From Acidithiobacillus montserratensis (lineage in GTDB: Bacteria; Pseudomonadota; Gammaproteobacteria; Acidithiobacillales; Acidithiobacillaceae): 12,493 bases of DNA. The notes below the pieces were generated by a model. It saw only the letters and a list, made by a program, of their open reading frames with translations. It ran no database searches and was not told the origin of the DNA. Location of the stretch: NCBI RefSeq assembly GCF_018853465.1, contig NZ_JABBOU010000063.1, positions 1-12,493 of the forward strand, written 5' to 3'. The position numbers and the translations under genes were made by a program. Positions 6,801-12,493 of the stretch are shown here, piece by piece; position 1 is the first letter of the stretch; every line of letters begins with the position of its first letter.

Positions 6801-9268
6801 TCGAGTTGCTCCCGCCGCTTTTGGCCAGGCATTTTGCGCTTGGTGCGTTGGAGTGACTTGTGCAGTCCCACCGCCTTGCGCCATCGGCCTTGGAAGATGC
6901 GGTACCACGCATCGCCTTCTCGCAGGGTCAGGATGGCTTGCTTGATATCTCCCTCATGCGGCAAGGTATCCACATAGAGTGAGTCCCCGAGTTCTTTTTC
7001 AAGACCGGTCCACTCTCCTTGGAGGGCAAGCAGCTGATCAAGAGCATGGACCGCGCCATCGCGAGTCAGTCCAGGGGTCTGGAGGTGGAAGTGCTCCTCT
7101 GGGGCATCCAGCACGAGATTGGTAAAACTGAGCAACTGCTCCAGCTTCTGCGTCGATCCGTTGTAATGGATCTTCTTCTCGCTCATGAATATCATCAAGT
7201 TAGTGTTTGCCGTTGAAAGCTTGTCTGCCGTCTCAACCAGTTGTTGATGCAGGATGCGAAATTCGTTAAGCGTGCCCAACTCTGCGCCCAAGCTCCCCGC
7301 GATTCGTTGCAAGCCCTTTAGTCCGTCTGTCCTGGACTTCGTGACGCTGGATTCGAGCTTCAGCGCTGTGTTGACGACCCCTTCAAGGATGTGGAATTGT
7401 TCGACTTGTTTGGCGAAGGCGTCGAGTGCTTGAGCGGCTTTGGCTCCCGTCTCGTCGTCCTCAAAGAATCCTGGGATGAGGTGCAGCGGCAATTGCTGAT
7501 TGGCGGTCTCAAGCAGGTTCTTCAGTATGGCAAGTTGCTCACCGCTGAACGCCAGAGAGAGGTTGTGGACACGGCCTCCGAGCACTTGCGAGAAGTACTT
7601 CGAGGCCTCTACCAAGTCCCGGCCCCACTCGTCAGCTGTTTCAAAAAGCCGGGTCAGCTTGACTTCATCGCCAGGGATCAGGTGCTCAGGGTAGAAGCCC
7701 CAGAAGGTGCAGCTTGAGTCAAAGCCTCCGACCGACTTATATTGGGACCCAAGGTATCTCAGGCAGTCCATGCGCCGACCGAACTCGAATTCGGAAATTT
7801 GAGTTGCATCGCCGATAGTGATCTGGTTGAGCATGCTCTCTTCGTTGCTCAAACCTTGGCGGTGCTTCTCGGCTCTCCACATGATCTGATGAAGCGTCAA
7901 ACCAAACGCGTTATGCGCGATGGAGTTGATCAGGTCTGTGTAGGCTTTGATATCCTGGCGGTGAGCTTCCAGTTGCTGCTGCAGACGGGGAAGGTCATTG
8001 GGGTGGTTGGGCCTGAAGGTGGTTCGCTTAGAAATTTCCTCTAAGACTCGCTTCTTGTTGGTCTTGTTGCTGTGCAGCTCAAGAACAAACGGATCGAGGC
8101 CAGCCAATGATAAACGGTTTTTTACAACCTCAAGGGCCGCCAACTTCTCGGCAACGAAGAGCACCTTCTTGCCGTCAGCCAGGCAAGCAGCGATCAAGTT
8201 CGTGATGGTCTGAGACTTACCTGTTCCCGGTGGGCCTTCGATCACCAGGTTCTTCTTGAGTGACAAGACATCGATGAGGGCACTGTGCTGAGAGCTGTCG
8301 GCGTCGTAGACCAGTGGGATGCTGGCACCAGGGCCTTCTTCCACCAGGTGTTCTTCGGCCAGGTTCAACCCAGTCCCGCCGTCATCTGCTCGTCCTTCGA
8401 ACACCTCTCTGACAATGGGGTGGTCGATCAGCGAGTTCTCGTCGCCGTTCTCAGGCCATTCGGTGGGGTCTAGGTCGCGAACCAGCAGCATGTTGCTGAA
8501 GCTGAGCAAACACAGGGAGACACGGTGTTCGAGGGCGAATCCAGGCTGCTTTTTGATGATCGCCTGAACCTCAGCAAAGTACCCGTTGACGTCAATCTGC
8601 TCCTCGGCAAGCTCGGGCAAAACCAAGCCGAAGTCGTTGCGCAGCTTCTCCCGTAGAGGCAGGTTTTCCGAAATGTCGTCGCCTGTGTACTGGAGCGAGA
8701 ACTGCTGGATGCCCGCGATCTCCTTCTTCTGCAGCGACACTGGGACACTGATCAAAGGCGCAGTGAACGTCTTATCGCTGTCACGCTGGTCTGGGAACTC
8801 TAAGAATCCAAGCACCAAGAACAGCATGTTCGCCCCCGTTTCCTCAATAGCGAGAGTGGCCTCTCGCCCGATCTTGCGGCATTGCTTCGCGAGATCGTCC
8901 GGGTACATAAGTGCTCGGACATTCGATTCCTCCGAGCCCTCACCGGCACCAGGGATGTCGTAGCTCGTTGAGATGCCTCTGGACTTGGCCCATTCCCTGG
9001 GCTCTGGTCTTTGTAAGCGACCGTTGCGCTCGACCCAGTCCTCTCTGGATGGTTCTGGCAGTCCGAGAATGCTGATGCTGGCTTTATTGTTCGCTTCGAC
9101 CAGTCGCTGATAGATCGCTGCGGAATGACCCTCAATGAACTGAAGTGACTTGCCAGCAGTGTGATTGAAGTTAATCAGGCGATTTCGACCGGTGAGATCT
9201 AATAGCTTGAGGCGCAATTGTTCAAGAGCAGAAGTCAGCGCGGAAGAGTCCAAGTTCACGGTTGTCAT
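3824..9268 (-). CDS. DUF4011 - SF1 helicase - Vsr-like nuclease protein with GreA/GreB-like C-terminal domain
   Basis: Giant protein of 1814 residues. The N-terminus (about 10-60, with LLDLTGRNRLINF at 22-34) is the DUF4011 signature. A COG1112/Upf1-like superfamily 1 helicase follows: Walker A GPPGTGKS (345-352), Walker B VIMDEASQ (1271-1278), GDPKQLPPTSFF (1298-1309), LRWHYRSQ (1345-1352), NVQGDERDAIIIS (1470-1482) and RRLNVLFTRAKK (1508-1519). Walker A and B are separated by about 920 mostly helical-looking residues. Residues about 1570-1656 are a Vsr/MTES_1575-like PD-(D/E)xK nuclease, with YRIDIA (Asp1598), IECDGATYH (Glu1615, Asp1617, His1622) and WRIWSTDWF. Residues about 1735-1806 match the GreA/GreB C-terminal domain (RPLAQAILGAVVGDEV). 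All motifs are intact, so an active ATPase and nuclease is expected. The DUF4011-helicase-Vsr plan has, from memory, been reported as a single-gene phage defence (Hhe). AAGGGA lies seven bases before the ATG. The gene starts 40 bp after the WYL gene, implying shared transcription. The substrate is unknown. Confidence 0.93.
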   Translation of the reverse strand: MTTVNLDSSALTSALEQLRLKLLDLTGRNRLINFNHTAGKSLQFIEGHSAAIYQRLVEANNKASISILGLPEPSREDWVERNGRLQRPEPREWAKSRGISTSYDIPGAGEGSEESNVRALMYPDDLAKQCRKIGREATLAIEETGANMLFLVLGFLEFPDQRDSDKTFTAPLISVPVSLQKKEIAGIQQFSLQYTGDDISENLPLREKLRNDFGLVLPELAEEQIDVNGYFAEVQAIIKKQPGFALEHRVSLCLLSFSNMLLVRDLDPTEWPENGDENSLIDHPIVREVFEGRADDGGTGLNLAEEHLVEEGPGASIPLVYDADSSQHSALIDVLSLKKNLVIEGPPGTGKSQTITNLIAACLADGKKVLFVAEKLAALEVVKNRLSLAGLDPFVLELHSNKTNKKRVLEEISKRTTFRPNHPNDLPRLQQQLEAHRQDIKAYTDLINSIAHNAFGLTLHQIMWRAEKHRQGLSNEESMLNQITIGDATQISEFEFGRRMDCLRYLGSQYKSVGGFDSSCTFWGFYPEHLIPGDEVKLTRLFETADEWGRDLVEASKYFSQVLGGRVHNLSLAFSGEQLAILKNLLETANQQLPLHLIPGFFEDDETGAKAAQALDAFAKQVEQFHILEGVVNTALKLESSVTKSRTDGLKGLQRIAGSLGAELGTLNEFRILHQQLVETADKLSTANTNLMIFMSEKKIHYNGSTQKLEQLLSFTNLVLDAPEEHFHLQTPGLTRDGAVHALDQLLALQGEWTGLEKELGDSLYVDTLPHEGDIKQAILTLREGDAWYRIFQGRWRKAVGLHKSLQRTKRKMPGQKRREQLEQIVKLTGLKEQWKSSPTWMQFLGFPAPATLSSMEGYLALAKWNRGIKVASEDIQAVLIDPASFTADQARALRREFSTVKMEITTAIAAVKDINAKLKRLSEFDGSNLIDKVLEKASKFTEALKDQLEWLELEVRSQATFSQVIAGCDAALERSSLKSQIQSNARIKSLLGDLYMGVDTDCSTAIEALSFGQSIDGLNLSPQIKHKLRTGHPIETCRILVAALEPVHMGLQQVERLSNALFQFGKFELETWTGAPADEDLELFVSALHGAVQTAVEDPGLLIPWSLYLTRRKEANDLALSEFIELLESKRIKPDELLDAYAYCTYSTITREAFRNIPQLGHFTGLKHNQIRDEFKRLDKEIIALRGKAIAFECTRKASPPTGRTGARVDDRTEMVLLNYLMPQQRPRMPVRKILTRAGRAIQELKPCFMMGPQAVAQYLAPGAIKFDLVIMDEASQLKPEQAIGSIARGGQLVVVGDPKQLPPTSFFSRMIQDGDGGDDHFTTTDAESILDVCSSHFRPTRSLRWHYRSQHHSLIAFSNHSFYRGNLVIFPSPYGQGGKLGVSAVYLADAIYENQTNLREAKRVVDAILEHIATRPNESLGVVTLNIKQRDLIAELLEERLRSVRGADSYRDHWVSEGQPLFIKNLENVQGDERDAIIISTTFGKPPGSSAVRQNFGPISRQGGWRRLNVLFTRAKKSIALYTSLRPEDIVMDGTTPDGTKALRNYLEYARTGSLPTIEETDREPDSDFEISVMDMLKMRGYEVTPQLGVAGYRIDIAVKHPDAPGSYLAAIECDGATYHSALSVRDRDRIRQEILEALGWRGRIWRIWSTDWFRTPRQETEKLINFLEYLRERWKPDHTSGDAWIEEGQVAGQLTARAIGQIESVENTVQVERERDAVCSVLIDTEDDLEIEVGDVVRYIDLARPNDVMTVQITRGKDDFTNGIVNESRPLAQAILGAVVGDEVVLHLAGSASKTFQVVEIVRPEKITKMS

Positions 9269-9308
9269 TGTTTTTCCCTTGACGGAAACGAACGAATTGC
9301 GTCGCTCA

Positions 9309-10223
9309 TCAGTCAGCCCCTGCTTTTACTGTCTTTTGTTCTTGTGATTTATAGCCAGGAGCCAAAATCGCATTCTTGACTCCATAAATTGCCAAATGGT
9401 CTTTGAGCCATAACCGGTACTCCGGCCCCCGCAGGCAATGATTGGGCGAACAGTCGACGCTCCATTTACGCAGGATGTATCCAGCCGTGGCAGCACGCAG
9501 CTTCATCCGCAGCACGCCGTCGCGCATGCCGTAATCCATTTCGGTGATCTCCGGCCGGGGTTGATCCGGGTGCGGCACCAGCTCCAGCTCGACGATCCGT
9601 GTCCACTGAATGTCTTGATCGCCGAACTCATGGGCTGCAACTGGCTGCGCCTTGAGCACGACAGGGTTCTTGATCCGGGTGATGACGAAATCACGGAACT
9701 CCTGAGACTTCCGGTCGAAAGCGCGAACATGCCAGCGCAGACCGCTGTCTATCAACGCAAAGGGGACGACTTCCCGCTCAGTACAGCCGCTAGATATCGA
9801 GTAGTACTTAACACGGAGCGGACACCCCTGATGGATCGCACGGGTCACGCTGGCCAGCACATCCAGATCCGGGTGCGTAAGCCTTGACGGGCTTTCGCTG
9901 GCAATCCACGCCTTGAGCCGCATCGGCTCGCCGTCTCCAAAGCCCAGCGTCAGCCAAGACAGCACCCGCTCCGGAGGAAAGTCGAAGATAGGCCGAAAGT
10001 CCGGCCCCAGGACGTAGGCCTTGCCTTTGGGGTCGTAATCGATGTTGCCCGGAGACAACTCCTTATAGAGCGCCAAATCCCTGGTTGCTGCTGCGGACTG
10101 GATGCCAAACCGGGCAACCAAGTCCTGCCGACGGATCTCCCCCACGAAGCGCACACGCAGCTCAATGAACGCGAGCCGGTCGCGCTGAGGCTGGGTCAGT
10201 TCTGCAAGTTGGTCTTTGGGCAT
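9309..10223 (-). CDS. WYL-domain transcriptional regulator, BrxR/CapW style
   Basis: Protein of 304 residues with the three-part layout of WYL regulators of defence loci: an N-terminal winged helix-turn-helix (about 10-72, with RRQDLVARFGIQSAAATRDL at 31-50), a WYL domain (about 121-190, with REVVPFALIDSGLRWHVRAF at 150-169) and a WCX-like C-terminal region (about 205-285). The family binds inverted repeats in promoters, and its WYL domain is thought to sense a ligand, often a nucleic acid. Length and order match BrxR (BREX) and CapW (CBASS) rather than the longer PafBC types. It is the first gene of the four-gene block and lies directly below an inverted repeat overlapping a candidate promoter, so autoregulation and control of the downstream genes is the simplest reading. 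The ATG at 10223 is used because an in-frame TAG lies four codons upstream; AGGA abuts the ATG, an unusually tight spacing that may mean weak translation. Confidence 0.9.
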   Translation of the reverse strand: MPKDQLAELTQPQRDRLAFIELRVRFVGEIRRQDLVARFGIQSAAATRDLALYKELSPGNIDYDPKGKAYVLGPDFRPIFDFPPERVLSWLTLGFGDGEPMRLKAWIASESPSRLTHPDLDVLASVTRAIHQGCPLRVKYYSISSGCTEREVVPFALIDSGLRWHVRAFDRKSQEFRDFVITRIKNPVVLKAQPVAAHEFGDQDIQWTRIVELELVPHPDQPRPEITEMDYGMRDGVLRMKLRAATAGYILRKWSVDCSPNHCLRGPEYRLWLKDHLAIYGVKNAILAPGYKSQEQKTVKAGAD

Positions 10224-10273
10224 TCCTAAGTGCTCTACCGGGTTAACGAATACTTGTGCGGGTTATTGCGGGA

Positions 10274-10302
10274 AGTGTATAAGCTGCTCTAGAATGTGGC
10301 AA
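10274..10302 (-). promoter_or_regulatory. Candidate sigma-70 promoter of the WYL-led operon
   Basis: On the minus strand TTGCCA (10302-10297, five of six consensus -35 bases) is followed after exactly 17 bp by TACACT (10279-10274, four of six -10 bases). Transcription would start near 10267, about 44 bases before the ATG of the WYL gene. The -35 box lies inside the proximal arm of the inverted repeat at 10294-10348, so a protein bound there would block RNA polymerase. This is a prediction from consensus matching only. Confidence 0.4.
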
Positions 10303-10348
10303 TGCAATGTTTTTGATTCTTGTATGCGTTGCATTGTGATTGCCACAT
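10294..10348. repeat. Nested inverted repeats upstream of the WYL gene, probable operator
   Basis: ATGTGGCAAT (10294-10303) and ATTGCCACAT (10339-10348) are a perfect 10-bp inverted repeat with a 35-bp spacer. Inside it CAATGCAA (10300-10307) and TTGCATTG (10329-10336) form a second perfect 8-bp inverted repeat, overlapping the first. The arms are too far apart and too AT-balanced for a terminator, and no T-tract follows. Two protein half-sites, one covering the predicted -35 box of the WYL operon, fit autoregulation by the neighbouring WYL protein. A remnant of mobile-element ends is an alternative, because a reverse-transcriptase fragment lies next to it. Confidence 0.6.
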
Positions 10349-10381
10349 GACGGGCGATGCCCGCACTTTGGAGGGGAGCAT

Positions 10382-10528
10382 GGTCTTGCTGTTTACCGTC
10401 AGCCCCAAGCGCGTCAGGAGAGTCTGCATGGCTTGCATTGCCATCGACCCGCGACCCTGTGGGCAGAGAATGACAAAATCATCAGCATAATTGACGACCT
10501 GCGCGCCCCATTGAGACGCCGAGCCATC
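10382..10528 (-). pseudogene. Group II intron-type reverse transcriptase fragment (YADD palm motif)
   Basis: A conceptual minus-strand translation gives QWGAQVVNYADDFVILC followed shortly by LLTRLGLTVNSKT, the palm core of group II intron-encoded reverse transcriptases: the catalytic YADD (Tyr codon 10489-10487, Asp codons 10483-10478) and the downstream LGLTVNxxKT segment. Only about 49 codons are recognisable. The finger motifs, thumb, maturase and endonuclease regions are absent, an in-frame TAA lies just upstream (within 10527-10580), and similarity fades after the Lys-Thr codons near 10382 (the frame itself closes at TAG, 10291-10289). It is therefore a dead remnant. It begins at the stop codon of the 138-residue gene, so it marks an old recombination joint between the AT-rich block and the WYL-led operon. 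No intron RNA domain V could be recognised. Confidence 0.8.
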
Positions 10529-10943
10529 AGGACAATCTGTACGGGATGAGAAGTTTCTTTATTTCAACGGACAATGATGGGAAATGGTACACTCCTTCAT
10601 CCCAAGATTTTGTGTTCGCTATTATGCCAATCTGGTCGAAGATACTAGATAGCATTTCATCGTGAGGGTAGACATACCACTGGTCACAGTCCCTAAAACA
10701 AATGTGCAACCCCTTGCCGATATATTTTTTCGCAAAATATAGTCTGCCTTTCAATAAAATCCTGAGGACTTGTTTCCCATCAATATGCTGAGCCATAAAG
10801 TCGGCAGCCTCCCAATCATCACAAAATCGTATAGTCGAGTATCCATTTTCTGCCAACAATGCCGATATCTTTGGTAAATCATAAGACTTTAGTCTATGTG
10901 AAATAAGCTCTTCATAACTGATCATATGGGGAATTTTTGACAT
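10527..10943 (-). CDS. Protein of unknown function, 138 residues, AT-rich
   Basis: I do not assign this protein to a named family. It begins with ATG at 10943, preceded by GGGA eight bases upstream, 44 bp after the FRG-domain gene ends, so the two are probably co-transcribed. Visible features: a helical N-terminus (10-33), DDWEAADFMAQHIDG (42-56), a hydrophobic strand LRILLKGRLYF (60-70), WYVYPHDEML (89-98) and a basic hydrophobic end. There is no signal peptide or membrane segment. Asp48 followed 17 residues later by Lys65 in a strand loosely resembles the D...(E/Q)xK core of Holliday-resolvase-like nucleases, but the E/Q position is Leu63, so this is only a weak suggestion. GC content is far lower than in the WYL-led operon. 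Its stop codon overlaps the start of the reverse-transcriptase fragment, yet the C-terminus does not look truncated. Confidence 0.75.
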   Translation of the reverse strand: MSKIPHMISYEELISHRLKSYDLPKISALLAENGYSTIRFCDDWEAADFMAQHIDGKQVLRILLKGRLYFAKKYIGKGLHICFRDCDQWYVYPHDEMLSSIFDQIGIIANTKSWDEGVYHFPSLSVEIKKLLIPYRLS

Positions 10944-10987
10944 AAGTTTATTCCCAAATAATAGTATTAGAAAAAATCGGTATGCTG

Positions 10988-12133
10988 TTATGTATTCTCA
11001 AAATGCTTCCACCGTAAATATCTGCTAATGCCATCCAGCCCTGGAAATAAGGCTGCGTGCGTTATACCCATAAGTTCTAAGTCCTTCAATGCATTGTTTG
11101 CTTCTGAGGTGGGAATATCATATGCAAACAAATACTTTTTGTGCATATTTCTCTCATAAAAAGCTATATACGTCTCAATATCGTCTATAGTAGAAATGCA
11201 GGATATTGACTGTTGTGGAATAGCTCGGGGATTGTTTGCCGGTGGCGTGATCACAAAGGATACATGAAGATTCATATCGTTGACATCCATGAATTGCGGA
11301 AAGTCATTTTGGTATTCTTCCAGGTCAATTTTGTATATTCTTATAAACGAATCTAATGCATCATCGCAATCTCCAGCAGTTTGGCAAGATACATTAATGA
11401 ATGCAAAATATGCTGCAATATATGGTGATTTTGTCCAATCCAATATTGGCGTTGGATAACCATGATGTTGAGCCAATGTTAGCATGGAGATAAGATCCGA
11501 AAGCTCAGTGAGTGAAAGATAGTCCTTGTGAGCGGATGACATGAAATGCTGTAGCTCTGGAACGTTCTCTTTATAATATCTCGCTATATTTGACCTGTTG
11601 GTCCTATGATACGACGTGCGCAGTCGGTTCGTTAATGACTGACCTCTAAAAATGTAGCGGCGTAAAGGCCCTACATCTCCAACTTCCTTCTTGAAATCTT
11701 GCCAGTTTACTATAATTGATCGTAGCTCAGAGGGCGCTGCTGCTGCTGTAATAAGCCCTTCTGATTGCATGGATTCCTGGTTGTCTGTAGTCCACGTCAA
11801 ACGCAACCATTTTTCCCAGGTTATATGTAGATCTGCGGATTTATATTGCTGTACATTACCTTCAGATTTATTAAAGGTGCCGTTCCCCTGACGTATATAT
11901 TCAGTGATTTGAGTGACATTGATAAACGCGCCCTGCGAACTATTTGTCCAATCAAACGGAAAGGTGGTAGTGTATATTCTATCCCCTGAAAAAATTGTTG
12001 CATATGCTTCATGGTGGCTTCCGCCAATGTGGTCAATGTTCACGCATAGAAAAGAGTATTTCCCGTGAGTCATGTTTGTATAGTTACCGATGTATTGGCC
12101 ACCGAGGTTGGCTGGAATGTTACTCATGGCCAT
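10988..12133 (-). CDS. FRG-domain protein
   Basis: Protein of 381 residues from the chosen start. The central FRG domain is clear: FRGQ (162-165), LRTSYHR (171-177), QHHGYPTPILDWTKSPYIAA (222-241) followed by YFAF, and near the end ITHAALFPGLDGISRYLR (357-374), the FPxLDG-type tail common in this family. FRG proteins are widespread in defence islands and prophages, but their biochemical activity is, to my knowledge, not settled; a toxin or effector role is plausible. The first 140 residues (with YSFLCVNIDHIGG at 26-38) are an additional N-terminal region that I cannot name. The start is uncertain: ATG at 12133 has GGTG seven bases upstream; ATG at 12127 is two codons later; a TTG at 12193 would add 20 residues but lacks a ribosome-binding site. 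The gene is strongly AT-rich compared with its flanks, which points to separate acquisition together with the following 138-residue gene. Confidence 0.88.
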   Translation of the reverse strand: MAMSNIPANLGGQYIGNYTNMTHGKYSFLCVNIDHIGGSHHEAYATIFSGDRIYTTTFPFDWTNSSQGAFINVTQITEYIRQGNGTFNKSEGNVQQYKSADLHITWEKWLRLTWTTDNQESMQSEGLITAAAAPSELRSIIVNWQDFKKEVGDVGPLRRYIFRGQSLTNRLRTSYHRTNRSNIARYYKENVPELQHFMSSAHKDYLSLTELSDLISMLTLAQHHGYPTPILDWTKSPYIAAYFAFINVSCQTAGDCDDALDSFIRIYKIDLEEYQNDFPQFMDVNDMNLHVSFVITPPANNPRAIPQQSISCISTIDDIETYIAFYERNMHKKYLFAYDIPTSEANNALKDLELMGITHAALFPGLDGISRYLRWKHFENT

Positions 12134-12224
12134 GCTATAACACCAAAGTTTTCGAAGGCGGGATAGCCCAAACAGACGCACCAGGACTCTCAACTAGGAA
12201 GCATTTCTGAACCAGCAGAAACAT
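12134..12224 (-). other. Intergenic region upstream of the FRG gene
   Basis: This 91-bp stretch separates the DUF4926 gene from the FRG gene. It includes an open extension of the FRG frame back to a TTG at 12193. I see no convincing -35/-10 pair, hairpin or T-tract, so I cannot say whether the FRG gene has its own promoter or is read from upstream. Confidence 0.4.
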
Positions 12225-12446
12225 CTACGCCACCCTCACATGCGGCACATCCCGCGCTGAAATGGGCCGTACATCGTCGGCGGCCAGGGTCAAGACTCCT
12301 AGGGTGTTGCCGGTCAGGGTGACAAACTCGACCTCAAAGGCTGTGCCACCCTCGTGGACCAGCACCACAGCCCCCATGTCTCCTTTGACCAACCCCTCAT
12401 TCGGTAGGTCTTTGGCAAGCACTACAGTATCCAATTCCTGAATCAT
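12225..12446 (-). CDS. DUF4926-domain small protein
   Basis: Complete protein of 73 residues. The pattern LDTVVLAKDLPNEGLVKGDM, then VEFVTLTGNT and VLTLAADDVRPI, is that of DUF4926, a small all-beta, SH3-like-looking family of unknown biochemical role. Members commonly sit next to another small uncharacterised gene, often DUF6883, in what look like two-gene cassettes. Here its ATG overlaps the TGA of the preceding partial gene (ATGA), which indicates translational coupling. GC content is close to that of the left part of the window rather than to the AT-rich FRG gene that follows after about 90 bp. Possible antidote or partner function for the upstream product is inference only. Confidence 0.82.
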   Translation of the reverse strand: MIQELDTVVLAKDLPNEGLVKGDMGAVVLVHEGGTAFEVEFVTLTGNTLGVLTLAADDVRPISARDVPHVRVA

Positions 12447-12493
12447 GACTTGGCCCTCTTGATGGGATAGGCAGTTACAAAGGCGGGTACATC
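12443..12493 (-). CDS. C-terminal end of an unidentified protein, partner of the DUF4926 gene
   Basis: Only the last 16 codons and the TGA are in the window (DVPAFVTAYPIKRAKS). The stop overlaps the ATG of the DUF4926 gene by four bases, so a translationally coupled pair is likely. The terminal VTAYPIKR strand resembles the last strand of several small toxin-like or DUF6883-type proteins, and DUF6883 is a frequent neighbour of DUF4926, but 16 residues are too few to name a family. Confidence 0.6.
   Translation of the reverse strand, partial: DVPAFVTAYPIKRAKS

Noticed and set aside
10294..10348. Inverted repeat as the two ends of a miniature transposable element
   Set aside because: The whole unit would be only 55 bp, no flanking target-site duplication is visible, and one arm overlaps a promoter, so an operator is the simpler reading; mobile origin is not excluded.
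10351..10363. Hairpin CGGGC-GAT-GCCCG as a terminator or attenuator
   Set aside because: The stem is only five base pairs and neither side is followed by a T-tract, so there is no support for termination.
10340..10549. Plus-strand frame of 69 codons between the WYL gene and the unknown gene
   Set aside because: It runs opposite the reverse-transcriptase fragment, whose minus-strand translation explains the coding-like composition.
12134..12193. Upstream extension of the FRG protein to a TTG start
   Set aside because: The extra 20 residues (basic, no family match) lack a ribosome-binding site before the TTG; ATG at 12133 or 12127 fits better.
1..12493. CRISPR array, tRNA or rRNA genes
   Set aside because: No regularly spaced direct repeats, cloverleaf-like segments or conserved rRNA sequence were seen on either strand.

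Overview
The window looks like part of a bacterial defence (anti-phage) island. All convincing genes lie on the minus strand, so transcription runs from high to low coordinates. Gene families, close spacing and Shine-Dalgarno sites are bacterial. GC content (about 60% over the left genes) and protein style suggest a proteobacterium, probably beta or gamma, but the sequence does not fix the species.

Layout in order of transcription. (a) Right edge, 12225-12493: the last 16 codons of an unidentified gene overlap, by ATGA, a complete small DUF4926 gene. (b) 10527-12133: an AT-rich pair (about 38-40% GC in the lines counted), made of an FRG-domain protein and a 138-residue protein of unknown function, clearly foreign to its GC-rich neighbours. 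(c) 10382-10528: a decayed fragment of a group II intron-type reverse transcriptase carrying the YADD active-site motif; it begins at the stop codon of the 138-residue gene. (d) About 10267-10348: a candidate promoter whose -35 element sits inside one arm of a 10-bp perfect inverted repeat, a likely operator. (e) 1-10223: four closely spaced genes: a WYL-family regulator of BrxR/CapW style, a 1814-residue DUF4011 / SF1 helicase / Vsr-like nuclease protein, a GmrSD-like DUF262-DUF1524 endonuclease, and the HsdM methyltransferase of a type I restriction-modification system. HsdM runs off the left edge. The gaps in this block are 40, 37 and 11 bp, as expected for one operon. HsdS and HsdR should lie beyond the left edge.

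How the genes may work together (inference): the WYL protein would repress or tune the operon through the inverted repeat. HsdM would mark self DNA. The GmrSD-like protein would cut modified or otherwise marked foreign DNA. The large helicase-nuclease would be a further effector. Its most unusual feature is a C-terminal domain that closely resembles the C-terminal domain of transcription factors GreA/GreB, which suggests contact with RNA polymerase or transcribed DNA. I consider this helicase-nuclease-GreA fusion, embedded under WYL control between a GmrSD enzyme and a type I methyltransferase, the best candidate for an undescribed or under-described system here.

No rRNA, tRNA, CRISPR array, intact transposase or convincing terminator was seen.
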